Assembly: GCA_012295275.1 (NCBI GenBank)
Contig: CM022666.1
Span: 15,233,440 to 15,255,939, forward strand
Direction: 5' to 3'
Origin: Chrysomallon squamiferum
Taxonomy: Eukaryota > Mollusca > Gastropoda > Neomphalida > Peltospiridae
DNA: 22,500 bases
Positions 10,567-19,809 of this stretch are shown piece by piece. Positions within the stretch are counted from its first letter, which is position 1. Each line of letters starts with the position of its first letter. Made by a program: the position numbers and the translations under genes. The notes beneath the pieces are model-generated. The model worked only from the letters and a program-made list of their open reading frames with translations. It did no database searches and had not been told where the DNA came from.

Positions 10567-10625
10567 CTCGAACTGCCATGGTTTCCTACATTGGGGCGAA
10601 AGATTTAAGTCAACTTCCGGATTAA
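10567..10625 (-). promoter_or_regulatory. candidate promoter and non-coding first exon for a minus-strand transcript (possibly MINDY4B)
   Basis: On the minus strand, CCGGAAGTTGAC (an ETS-type CCGGAAGT) is followed about 30 bases later by ACCATGGCAG and then a donor-like CGAG|GTAAAT at 10567. The patch is less AT-rich than its surroundings. Spliced to the acceptor at 7388 it would supply a 5' UTR holding a 12-codon upstream frame that ends before the MINDY4B start. No transcript evidence is available, so this is inference. Confidence 0.3.
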
Positions 10626-10889
10626 ACATTGATTAATTTGGGCAAGGTGCCCGTTCGAAAAACATGGTTTGATTTATGATTTTTAAACAGTATAAATAAA
10701 TAATAAATAAGCAAATAAAATCAACAAAAACTAGTAATAAACAGATATTCCAAAGCAAATAAAAACTGACTTTCACTGGGATAACTAAAAAAGTAGTGGC
10801 TCTTTTCGTCTGCTAACATTTCCTCATAAATTCATTAGTAAGTCCAACCTTCCCAAGTGCACCAGTAAAAATAGGCTTAAAATCTCTCT

Positions 10890-11036
10890 CACGAACACAA
10901 TCACTCGCGCGCGCTCCCCCTCCCCCACACCAATCCATTTAATTTTAATTTTGTGTGTGTATATGTGTGTGCGTGTGTGTATTAGATATCGAATACTGAC
11001 TTTTTTTGTTGTTTTTTTTTTTTTTTTTTTTTTTAT
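10890..11036. repeat. CG/CT-rich patch, GT tract and T run
   Basis: CACTCGCGCGCGCTCCCCC near 10902-10920, a GTGTGTATATGTGTG tract at about 10952-10981 and a T run at about 11013-11034. Confidence 0.7.
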
Positions 11037-11102
11037 TATCAAACATGAGGAACAGTGGCTGTTTTGTTAGAGCGTTAAATAAACGTAAGGTCATTATTAC
11101 AG

Positions 11103-11234
11103 ATGGAATTTGTAGGTAGAATTTTTCTAGGTGCGCTAGGTGAGCTATTTCTTGTTCCAGCTAGAGCTCTAAGACTTGTTTATCAAAAAGACGCAGTTGG
11201 TGCTTTCCTGATAATAGGAAAAGTGCATTTATAA
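11103..11234 (+). other. unassigned 43-codon open frame behind an acceptor-like AG
   Basis: Reads MEFVGRIFLGALGELFL and continues for 43 residues to TAA, after CATTATTACAG. The composition is balanced for an AT-rich region (Leu, Ala, Gly, Val, Arg). It contains CTAG|GTGAGC, a good internal donor, so it could be part of an exon. No family was recognised and it may be chance. Confidence 0.2.
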
Positions 11235-11459
11235 TATTCCTTTATTGATAATCAATAACTGTAGCCGACTTGCCTTGAGTGGCGGAAATGGGTTTCCTAG
11301 TTCGTATAATAATCATATCCCCCCCAAAAAGACGAACGAATAAGAAAAAAAAAAAAAAAAAGAAACAAACAAAAAAATAGTATTAGATTCTTCATATTAA
11401 AATGTATTTAATAGTTTTTAAATAAACATTCATTTCATTATTAAAAAACATTCACACAC

Positions 11460-11461
<2 letters not shown>

Positions 11462-11538
<77 letters not shown>
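11462..11538. repeat. (AG)n tract, 77 bp
   Basis: A pure dinucleotide tract with no interruption. The neighbouring 11235-11461 and 11539-11930 hold no recognised feature. Confidence 0.95.
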
Positions 11539-11540
<2 letters not shown>

Positions 11541-11925
11541 AACAAACAACAATTTTGCTTGTTGCTAAATAAATATATATTAAATGAACAGCCTGCATAC
11601 ATTTATTGAAAAACATGCTTGAATAGTTATTGGATTACAAGAAAGAAAATCTATTGTAAGTTACGGAACCATCGATCTTGAAGTGAACGGTAATAGATGA
11701 ATGGTGATTTTAATTTTCTGCCCAATTCTTCGTGTCTTTACGTATGTTTATAGCAACGACACGTAGCTGTCGCTAGGGCTGACCGTGGAGTATGAAAAAT
11801 CTTTTGTACATGCGCATCGGTCAATATAAATCCACAACAATATTCCCTTTTATTTGTTCTCCTGAAATGACATACTGTTTACTTCAAACACTGGCCAACG
11901 TCCATTTTCAGTACAAAAGATTAAC

Positions 11926-11930
<5 letters not shown>

Positions 11931-12008
<78 letters not shown>
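11931..12008. repeat. (GA)n tract, 78 bp
   Basis: A pure dinucleotide tract. Frames across it encode Glu-Arg or Ser-Leu repeats and are artefacts. Confidence 0.95.
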
Positions 12009-12013
<5 letters not shown>

Positions 12014-12079
12014 CTGATAAATGTGTATTTCCAAGGTTCATTATTCAGTTCGTAGATTCAACAAAAATGCCACTTGTAG

Positions 12080-12204
12080 CAAGAAAAAAAAAAAAGAAAA
12101 AAAAAAAAAAAAAAAAAAAAAAGAAGAAGAAATGAAAAGAAGAAGAAAAAAAAAGAAATAGAAAAAAACAAAAAACAAAAAAAGAAAAGGAAAAAGAAAA
12201 AAAT
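12080..12204. repeat. A-rich/purine low-complexity tract
   Basis: Mostly A with scattered G (AAGAAGAAG, AAAAAAGAAA). Its complement gives a spurious Phe-rich frame. Confidence 0.85.
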
Positions 12205-12285
12205 ATATATAAATAAAATGGAATAAATAAATGGCATTAGAAACAGATGTGTTAAATAAAAGCAGAAAACAGCTATAAAAGCAGA

Positions 12286-12312
12286 AAATTGATAAGAATA
12301 AAATCGATATAG

Positions 12313-12352
<40 letters not shown>

Positions 12353-12369
12353 TTTATTCTTATCAATTT
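12286..12369. repeat. perfect 25-bp inverted repeat around an (AT)n loop
   Basis: The left arm 12286-12310 and right arm 12345-12369 are exact reverse complements (left arm starts AAATTGATAAGAATA). They are separated by 34 bases of mostly AT repeat. An A run follows at 12373-12393. It could be a hairpin MITE or foldback remnant, or the product of inverted duplication at an AT tract. Confidence 0.85.
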
Positions 12370-12399
12370 AACAAAAAAAAAAAAAAAAAAAAAGTATTC

Positions 12400-12480
12400 A
12401 TGACTTCGGAGAAGGAGGAGCGGCCATATTCTCAGTAGCTGAATTGTCACGTGATAAGATTTCGTCGTGGTTCTGTTTAT
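12400..12480 (-). promoter_or_regulatory. candidate promoter with E-box and YY1-like site
   Basis: Holds the palindrome GTCACGTGAT at 12446-12455 (USF/TFE-type E-box). On the minus strand, GAATATGGCCGCTCC near 12417-12431 resembles the YY1 initiator that often overlaps a start codon. The minus-strand ATG there opens only MAAPPSPKS before a stop, so no gene can be assigned. It is a relatively GC-rich island in AT-rich DNA. Confidence 0.3.
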
Positions 12481-12499
12481 AATACAGGTTTGTAGTTAG

Positions 12500-13039
12500 T
12501 TTCAGTGTATTTTTCAGTCATGCTAGTTTAAACAGTATTGAACAAACATCAGACTTCATGTTATTTGATCGTAGTTTAAGTAAAATTGTTTGTTAAAATA
12601 ATAATAAAAATGAATAATACTTAAATAAATAAATATACATAATAAATATACATAAATAAATATAAACGAACCAAAAAAAATAATAATAAATAAATCTATC
12701 AATAAAACAAGAAATTTAAAAATAAAATAAAGAAAGAAATTTAAAAAATAATAATACAATCAAATGAAATAAAATATATAAAAAAAATAATAATAAAATA
12801 AAACAAACAAAGAACAAACAAACATATAAATAAGTATATGCTAAATTGTTTGGAAACAGATTTATTTGGCAAAGTTGTAAATCCACTAGTGCTACTCTTT
12901 GGCAGAATGCATCTCAATTTCAATACTATTTTGGAAATACGTCTTTTTAGTAAGGATGTTTTCGATCCATTTTCATATTGCCAAGTTATTGTTGTAATCG
13001 ATTTTTATTTTTATTTTCTACATGACATAATGTACACAG
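12500..13039. other. AT-rich stretch, no gene recognised
   Basis: 12590-12840 is built of AAAT/AATA words. 12841-13025 is more complex sequence with open frames on both strands, but no motif or splice pair that I trust. Confidence 0.5.
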
Positions 13040-13393
13040 GTAATAATCACTATTATCATCATAATAAATAAATAAAACGAAGACATGAAAAACCCAAACA
13101 TCCCTTTAAAGGATTGTTTGCCACTAAATTCATCTTCATTTTAAGTGTTCGTCCTTCTGATATGTAAGACATTTTAGACATTTTGTTGGTTTGATGTGGT
13201 CTCAATCAAAAGTTCATGAATATCTGTTTACAAAAATATTTACGGTCAGCATCGGGTATTAGCAAGAATTGTTGTAAGTCCGATGTGGTCTAGTGGTTAG
13301 GATCCCTGGCTTTCACCCAGGTGGCCCGGGTTCAATTCCCGGCATCGGAAATCACTGTTTTTAATTTTCTTTTTCAAATATAGATGCAATAAT

Positions 13394-13433
<40 letters not shown>

Positions 13434-13575
13434 ATATTTCATAATACTTTGCTTATCTTTTCACTATATATATTATATATTATCTTTTTCATATTTTCTA
13501 TATGATGATTAAGGTTAAAACACACTGACTGTCTGTTAGTGTTTTGGAGGATTATTTTCCCGTTTACAATAATAA
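13040..13575 (+). repeat. inverted copy of the tRNA-Glu duplication unit
   Basis: Both flanks of the plus-strand tRNA match, in reverse complement, the flanks of the minus-strand units at 17-19.3 kb. Upstream, 13040-13278 matches the segment holding CATGTCTTCGTTTTATT and TTGAACTTTTGA. Downstream, 13440-13575 matches the segment with AATCCTCCAAAACACTAACA. An A run at 13398-13431 is private to this copy. Confidence 0.88.
13279..13350 (+). tRNA. tRNA-Glu(UUC), copy 1
   Basis: 72-nt cloverleaf. The acceptor stem TCCGATG pairs with CATCGGA, followed by discriminator A. The anticodon stem CCTGG/CCAGG encloses loop CTTTCAC with anticodon TTC. The A box TGGTCTAGTGG and B box GGTTCAATTCC are intact. 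There is no intron and no encoded CCA. T runs at 13358-13362 and 13365-13368 are Pol III terminators. Confidence 0.97.
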
Positions 13576-13978
13576 TAATAATAAATAATTAAATAAATAA
13601 AAATATTAAAATACATTTAAAACAAAATAAAAAATATAATATCTCAGTTCAAATAATACTCTAAGCACTATTTTAAAACGTACCGTTTTCAGATTATAAA
13701 CAAATAAATAAATAAATAAACAGCAAAACAAAACAAATGATGGACTAAATCACGCGAGGGTATTAGCCGACGTGATACTCGAGTTCTGTTTAATTTGAAA
13801 CAGTTCAAATTACGAAGCTGATCCGCATCTTGCGTACATTCTATTGTAATAATCTGAAACGAATCTCTGGTTTCGACAATAAAAGTATTTGCGAAATTTC
13901 CAGAAAATTAATGACAAAGACTTCTCATCACGGAGATAGATTTAGTTGGTTTTTGATGCGATGAAATGTGAATTTGAC

Positions 13979-14010
<32 letters not shown>

Positions 14011-14127
14011 GTTAGTTAGTTAGTTATTTAAATAAACAGAGTTACGAACGTATATAGTCTGTGTAGTTCTGAATAAATAACTTAAAAAAAAAATGAAAAT
14101 ATAACAAGAACCAGTATGGTTATACAC
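13576..14127. other. mixed non-coding stretch with (TTTA)n
   Basis: (AAAT)n words occur at 13580-13735. 13740-13975 is complex sequence with no recognised element. (TTTA)n at 13980-14010 passes into (GTTA)n up to about 14026. Confidence 0.5.
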
Positions 14128-14215
14128 CGGTAGCTGTCTTGAAGGGACACCTATGGGGCCAAACAAAAGTGTCCGTACATTGCAGGTGTCCTCTCGTTAG
14201 AGGGACAAAAACTAG
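14128..14215. mobile_element. possible pogo-like DNA transposon terminal-repeat remnant
   Basis: AAGGGACACCTATGGGGCC, AAGTGTCCGTACATTGCAGG and TGTCCTCTCGTTAGAGGGAC resemble terminal sequence of pogo-like elements common in invertebrates, from memory. A related AAGTGTCCG word recurs near 14420. No transposase or second terminus was found. Confidence 0.35.
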
Positions 14216-14621
14216 AGACATTTTTACCCACCTCCATTACACCAGTAGCCGTACAAACATATATCGCCGTGGCAACGCACTGTAAAAGCACGCTTCACTG
14301 ATCTCTTCTAAAACACACACGCTAAGATGCCGAGTCCATTGACGGATGTAAATACAACGTATTTTGCATATGCCACAAAACAAAGGAACATATCAATTGA
14401 AGAATAATCGGGTTTGAGAAGTGTCCGTCGATCGTGGTGACTGCTCAACTCAGGGGCCGCTAAAGACAGGTAAAATGTAGCTAAAGACCTCTAATTTATT
14501 TATTTATTCATTTATTTATTCATTTATTTAATTTTATTTCACCGAAAACTATATTGACAGAGTAGTGCCGCCAGTATTTCTGAAATCAAGAATATTAATA
14601 ATCTGTATCACTTTATACATA

Positions 14622-15407
14622 CAGTGGTACCTCGACTTACGAGTGCCTGAGAATACAAGTTTTTCGAGTTACGAGCAGTCGACCGGCCGATTTTCTGCTT
14701 TAAGTTGCAAGCCAAAATCCGAGTTACGAGCGAGTTGCAGATACAACGCCGTTAGTTAGTGCAACGGACAACATAACGTCCGGCCAGCATCCCGCGTCTC
14801 GCTCGTTTACTTCACTGGTTACCGCACCATGGAAGCATCTCTGTTGTGTTGTGCTCGCGTTTTGTTCAGTATTTTGCCAATTTTTTTTTTTTTTTTTTTT
14901 TTTTCTTGCCGTGGATCCTAAGAAAGTGATTGCAAAGGACAGTGCTAAGAAGAAGAAGCGGATGATGTCCATTGAATTAAAGCTTGAATTTAAAAAAAAG
15001 ATGAGCGAGGTGTGCATGTAGTCGACTTGGCTAGGCAGTTCTAGCGTAGTATTTCTACGATATTTACCATACTGAAGCTGACGGCGTCGATAAAGGCTGT
15101 AACTCCAGCCAAAGGCGTTAAAATAATTTGTCTGATCTCCAAGATAAATACACTTTACAAAACCAATTTATTTCTTTACATTCTATTTTATTTTATTATT
15201 ATTATATTTTTTTTTATACAATATTTGTCATTTATAAATAAATTTTTCTTATTTAAAAATAATTAAAAAATGGGGTAGGTTTTGTGGGGCTGGAACGGAT
15301 TAATGGTGTTTCAGTTAATGTCAGTTGGAAAAATTGATATGATATACGAGCAAACTGAATTACGAGCTCGGTCCAAACGAATTAATCTCGTAAGTCACTT
15401 ACCACTG
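14622..15407 (+). mobile_element. Tigger/pogo DNA transposon, internally deleted, TA target duplication
   Basis: The left end CAGTGGTACCTCGACTTACG (14622) and the right end, whose complement starts CAGTGGTAAGTGACTTACG (15407), form imperfect terminal inverted repeats. TA dinucleotides at 14620-14621 and 15408-15409 fit the TA target duplication of the Tc1/mariner-pogo superfamily. Repeated TTACGAG words sit inside both ends. At 786 bp it is far shorter than an autonomous Tigger (about 2.4 kb) and lacks the DDE catalytic domain. A T run at about 14879-14904 has expanded inside it. Confidence 0.88.
14911..15150 (+). pseudogene. Tigger transposase N-terminal fragment, broken
   Basis: Opens VDPKKVIAKDSAKKKKRMM, a recognisable Tigger transposase N-terminus whose start ATG is now GTG. 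A frameshift occurs in the A run near 14992-14999. The second frame carries VVDLARQF, then a stop, then STIFTILK and AVTPAKGVKII, the DNA-binding (CENP-B-like) region. The DDE domain is absent. This copy cannot encode an active enzyme. Confidence 0.8.
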
Positions 15408-15408
15408 T

Positions 15409-15472
15409 ATATGTATGTATGTATACAGACACACACACACACATACATACATACATATACATACATACATTG
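15409..15472. repeat. (TATG)n-(AC)n-(ATAC)n microsatellite
   Basis: Directly abuts the right end of the Tigger element: TATG words, an (AC)n core at about 15427-15442, then ATAC units. Confidence 0.9.
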
Positions 15473-16427
15473 GCCTATATCTGTGTTTGAGTACTTCTGT
15501 AAGTATGTTAGTAAGGTGAAAAGGATTCAGTTTCCGATGAGCGAGATTGCCAACAGATATCCATATACTGACATAGATCGCTCAATGCAGAAAATCTCAT
15601 AAATTATGTAACCAGTCTATTTCTCGCGCTATTATTCTTCACAGAGAAAAGGCTAATCCGATATAATCGTCGAAGTGAAGAATGTTTTACTATCGACCTT
15701 CAGTTTTCAGAAATAAATTAAAAGATGACAGTTGACTGATTAATAAACATTTTCCTGTTATTCCCTGCAAAGATTTTTCTCGAGCAAATCAAATCTCTGT
15801 AACATGGCGAAGAATACAGAAGTAACAGATTAGAAATGAATATCCATTGGGAAGCTGCAGTTTTATCCGTATTTGGAAAACGGTAATAGGTACGAAACGG
15901 AAACACATACCCATCTTAAAAAAAAAAAAAAAAAAAAAACCTGCAATGGATGGAATATATCTGATGCACAATTATTATCGATTTAAATGAGTCTGCGAGG
16001 CTGATAATAATAAAACGATTGTGTTTCATTTACCTCAATCAATATACCTTGTGGTTTGTTTAAACATGTTTCGGATCTATCGATTTTGGCACAAAAGACT
16101 TTTGGTTTGTTGTGGCGGAGCGCGGTAAAAAAACAACCAACGCCTGCTTAACGGACGATCAAGAAAAATTTTCAGGTTCAGTTCAGGACTGGCGCAGACG
16201 CTGATCCAAGTTTTCCTGCTAATCTCGTGAATACCACTTATCTCGAGAGAAAAAAGGAAGAGAGAAAAAGATAAAAATAATCAGCAGATTTTTATCTGTA
16301 GAAAAAAAAAAAACCAACAGCAGTACAGGGTTTATTCTTGATAAAAGGAAATAATTCACATCAGTAAGCCGTAATACATTTATTTTAGGAAAAACAGAAA
16401 TTATCTTTTAAAAGAAAAAAAAAAAAA
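15473..16427. other. non-coding stretch, nothing recognised
   Basis: Complex sequence that is less AT-rich than average, with an A run at 15918-15939. A short ATGGCGAAG frame at 15804 closes after nine codons. I could not identify an exon, RNA or mobile element. Confidence 0.4.
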
Positions 16428-16513
16428 ATGTCTGTGATATTTATGGGTGTTCATAAACGGAGGGAGGCGATGAAGAAGAAAGAAAAAAGAAAGGTGCACG
16501 TGACTCCGCACAG
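16428..16513 (+). other. possible 5' exon of a plus-strand gene
   Basis: An open frame of 28 codons starting MSVIFMGVHKRREAMKK and rich in Lys/Arg ends at a strong donor CAG|GTGAGA. It includes a CACGTG E-box (16497-16502). Joined to the next candidate exon it would hit a stop at once, so it would have to be untranslated or an upstream frame. No family was recognised. Confidence 0.2.
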
Positions 16514-16522
16514 GTGAGACTG

Positions 16523-16525
<3 letters not shown>

Positions 16526-16602
<77 letters not shown>
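16526..16602. repeat. (CT)n tract
   Basis: About 77 bp of CT repeat with one TT interruption at 16562-16563. Confidence 0.95.
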
Positions 16603-16606
<4 letters not shown>

Positions 16607-16642
16607 GCCGCTGTTTATGATTAAGAACGTGATGTATTCCAG

Positions 16643-16720
16643 TTAAAACGATTTATGGATGATGCATCCAGGATTTTCAATTGGGTTGAGAGAATCGAGT
16701 CGCATTTGAATCCAGTTTGC
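16643..16720 (+). other. possible plus-strand exon, 78 bp
   Basis: An acceptor-like TGTATTCCAG is followed by 26 open codons containing MDDASRIFNWVERIESHL, then the strong donor TGC|GTAAGTG. The composition looks protein-like and differs from the AT background. No family was recognised, and no partner exon could be confirmed. Confidence 0.3.
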
Positions 16721-17058
16721 GTAAGTGATTCCGATTTCTGAATCTTTTGGAATTTAATTATGTTCAATACTGTCAGTGCAGTCAGATCTACGTACGCTAA
16801 GATCAGTTTGTATACCAAAGGGTTAAACGAACGAAATCTCATAAATTAGTAACTATATATTATGTAATTGTTTTAAAAACATATATAACCTTTTTGTTTG
16901 GCTGGCCTACGATAGTCAGGACTTTGGAATCATATTTTTTTTATCTTTTGTCCATCATATTTAACGAAGTGATTTAGAATTATTAAAGTATTCGTATTTA
17001 TGCTTATAAAAAGAAAAATTTTGTATACGAAAATAAAAGAAAAAAAAGAAAAATTTAA

Positions 17059-17130
17059 TTCCGATGCCGGGAATTGAACCCGGGCCACCTGGGTGAAAGC
17101 CAGGGATCCTAACCACTAGACCACATCGGA
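17059..17130 (-). tRNA. tRNA-Glu(UUC), copy 2
   Basis: Identical over all 72 nt to copy 1, with intact stems, A and B boxes and anticodon TTC. Transcription runs leftwards, and a T5 run (A at 17049-17053) ends it. First gene of the tandem array. 16721-17058 between the candidate exon and this gene is AT-rich with nothing recognised. Confidence 0.97.
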
Positions 17131-17339
17131 CTTACAACAAATGTGGATAATACCCGATGATGACCGAAAATATTTTCGTAAACAGGTATTCTTGAACTTT
17201 TGACTGAAACTACATCAAACCAACGAAATGTGTGAAGCACGAACTCTTGAACTCAAAATGAATTTAATGCAAACAATCCTTTCAGGGGATGTATGGGTTT
17301 TTTTATTTATATATTTATTTATTTATGATAATGATAGTG

Positions 17340-17416
<77 letters not shown>

Positions 17417-17752
17417 GAGTTTATCAAAAGGAGAGGCCAGGTACAAATAATAATTCTAGATAAACCAATTAGTTTAATAATGATAATAATATTATTAATA
17501 ATAACGAACCAAAAATTGAACAATAAGCCAAAAGCTGTTAGTTGATTTATTTTCGTTTGGTAAATATTTTTAAATTTTCACTTTCATCATTCCGTAAGTT
17601 TACGATATAAACGGATAAATAATCCTCCAAAACGCTATTAACGAGAATATCAAGAATATCAGAGTAAATATCAAATACTTTTATCACATTTATACGTACA
17701 AAAAGTTTAAAAATTCAAAAAACGTCTAAAATAAATAAATTAAAAAAAATAT
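17131..17752 (-). repeat. tandem unit A flank (between tRNA copies 2 and 3)
   Basis: Part of a 694-bp period. The order rightwards is: TTGAACTTTTGACTGAAACT block, AATCCTTTCAGGGGATGTAT block, (ATT)n at about 17340-17414, TTTATCAAAAGGAGA block (17415-17476), AACCAAAAATTGAACAATAA block, and an AATCCTCCAAAACGC block. All but the tRNA have diverged from the other units. Confidence 0.88.
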
Positions 17753-17824
17753 TTCCGATGCCGGGAATTGAACCCGGGCCACCTGGGTGAAAGCCAGGGA
17801 TCCTAACCACTAGACCACATCGGA
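17753..17824 (-). tRNA. tRNA-Glu(UUC), copy 3
   Basis: Identical over 72 nt to copy 1. An A8 run just left of it on the plus strand (about 17743-17750) gives the Pol III terminator. Confidence 0.97.
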
Positions 17825-18051
17825 CTTACAAATACTTTGCTAATATCTAATGATGACCATAAATATTTTTGTAACTATGTTTTCTTGAACTTTTGATTGA
17901 GACTACATTAAACCACCAAAATGTGTAAAATGTCTTACACATCAGAACAACGAACATTTAAACTGAAGGTGAATTTAGTGGCAAACAATCCTTTTCAGGG
18001 GATGTATGGGCTTTTCATGTCTTCGTTTTATTTATTTATTTATTAAAGGTA

Positions 18052-18083
<32 letters not shown>

Positions 18084-18424
18084 GAATTTATCAAAAGGAG
18101 ATTCCATGTGCAAATAATAATTCTAGATAAACTAATTATTTTAATAATGATAATAATATTAATAATAATAACCAAAAATTGAACAATAAGCCAAAGGCTG
18201 TTAGTTGATTTATTTTCGTTAGGTTAATATTTTTAAATGTTTACGTTAATGGTTCCATAAGTTTACAGTAGTAACTGCTTTTAACACTAACAGACAGTCG
18301 GAATGTTTATACCTTTATAATCATGTAGTGAATGTTCATGAAAGAAAATACGAAATACATATACAGAGTGAAGAAATATTAAGCGTATTATTGAAAATAA
18401 TTTTAAAAAAAAATAATAGTTTAG
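17825..18424 (-). repeat. tandem unit B flank (between tRNA copies 3 and 4)
   Basis: Part of a 672-bp period with the same block order as unit A. It has a shorter (ATT)n (about 18054-18081) and an intact TTTATCAAAAGGAGA block at 18082-18143 in the same orientation as in unit A. Confidence 0.88.
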
Positions 18425-18496
18425 TTCCGATGCCGGGAATTGAACCCGGGCCACCTGGGTGAAAGCCAGGGATCCTAACCACTAGACCACATCGGA
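18425..18496 (-). tRNA. tRNA-Glu(UUC), copy 4
   Basis: Identical over 72 nt to copy 1. An A9 run at 18405-18413 on the plus strand provides the terminator. Confidence 0.97.
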
Positions 18497-18743
18497 CTTA
18501 CAAAATGAATTGCTAATAACCGATAACAACCGTACATATTTTAGTAAGCAGATCTTCTTGAACTTCGGATTGAATTTAATAGCAAACAATACTTTAAGGG
18601 GATGTTTGGGTTTTTCATGTCTTCGTTTTATTGACTTATTTATTATGATGTTGATAGTGATTATTATTATTATTATTATTATCACTAAAATAATTAGTTA
18701 ATCTAGAAATATTATTTGCACATGGACTTTCCTTTTGATAAAC

Positions 18744-18802
<59 letters not shown>

Positions 18803-19157
18803 GTAATAATAATAATAAAATAATAATAATAACATTTTAATAATATATAATTAATAATAATAATGAACCAAAACTTAAACAATAATCCAAAATCTGTTAA
18901 TTGATTTATTTTCGTTTGGTAAATATTTTTCAGTTTTTACTTTAATCATTCCATAAATTTACGACAGTAACTGTTTTTAAACGGATAAATAATCCTCCAA
19001 AACACTAACAGACAGTCGGTTTGTTTTAACTTTTATCATCATACAGAGAATATTCATTAATGAGAAAATGAAAGACATAATATACAGAGTAAAGAGATAA
19101 GCAAAGTATTATTAAAAATAAAATATTTTTAATTGCATTTATACTTTCAAAAAGAAT

Positions 19158-19203
<46 letters not shown>

Positions 19204-19204
19204 G
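18497..19204 (-). repeat. tandem unit C flank with internal inversion
   Basis: Part of a 780-bp period. The block at about 18681-18747 is the reverse complement of the matching block in units A and B, and it sits between (ATT)n (18660-18681) and a long (TAA)n (18746-18835). An A run of 35 at 19164-19198 ends the unit. Confidence 0.88.
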
Positions 19205-19276
19205 TTCCGATGCCGGGAATTGAACCCGGGCCACCTGGGTGAAAGCCAGGGATCCTAACCACTAGACCACATCGGA
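19205..19276 (-). tRNA. tRNA-Glu(UUC), copy 5
   Basis: Identical over 72 nt to copy 1. The 35-base A run on its left gives a very long T terminator. A spurious minus-strand frame starting MVRIPGFHPGG reads through this gene. Confidence 0.97.
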
Positions 19277-19280
19277 CTTG

Positions 19281-19485
19281 GTGAAAATATGGTGACTATA
19301 GTTACTTTAGCGATGTATAACTAATATTACCTAGTAGTAGTGTCTTTCCAGTATTGCATTCCTGTTTAAAAAGAGCTGTTCCTTGATAATGTTGGTTTCA
19401 CTATCAGAAGTAATTTTCAGAACTTTCCACCATTCTTATCTTATCTGAAGTGTAATCTTCAGTCAAAGTAAAAATACGCACCTCC

Positions 19486-19532
<47 letters not shown>

Positions 19533-19621
19533 GTTATTTTAGATTCTGTCAGTGGAATATATTACTGTGAATGCATTTTTTGTGTGCATTTTCATGTCTG
19601 AAAGAGAGAGAGATAGAGAGT

Positions 19622-19702
<81 letters not shown>

Positions 19703-19809
19703 ATGAATGAAAGTAACCAGCAGGAACGCGAAGATATCATACATCAATATAAATGTTTCATGAAGTTTAACTTTCTGTTATTCTACACTTTACTGAAATA
19801 TTAATACTC
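19281..19809. other. sequence splitting the fourth tandem unit
   Basis: Lies between tRNA copy 5 and the remainder of its flank and has no match in the other units. It contains about 200 bp of complex sequence, an (ATT)n tract at 19489-19532 and a (GA)n tract at 19602-19700. No transposon ends were recognised. Confidence 0.6.
19602..19700. repeat. (GA)n tract, about 99 bp
   Basis: Imperfect at the left (GATAGAGAGTTAG) and pure from about 19624. Confidence 0.95.

Noticed and set aside
11792-12055. Frames with Glu-Arg or Ser-Leu repeats
   Set aside because: Translation of a pure GA dinucleotide tract.
12058-12450. 130-codon Phe-rich minus-strand frame
   Set aside because: Translation of A-rich and AT repeats in complement.
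14724-15017. 97-codon minus-strand frame over the Tigger element
   Set aside because: Antisense shadow of the transposon. The sense strand carries the recognisable transposase remnant.
15282-15602. 106-codon plus-strand frame
   Set aside because: Runs across the Tigger right end and a TATG/AC microsatellite. It shows no coherent protein.
15804-15833. ATGGCGAAG with YY1-like context as a first exon
   Set aside because: Closes after nine codons and has no good donor.
17228-17416. Poly-Tyr frame
   Set aside because: Translation of the (ATT)n tract in a tRNA unit flank.
19026-19262. Minus-strand frame starting MVRIPGFHPGG
   Set aside because: It is tRNA-Glu copy 5 and its T-run terminator read as protein.
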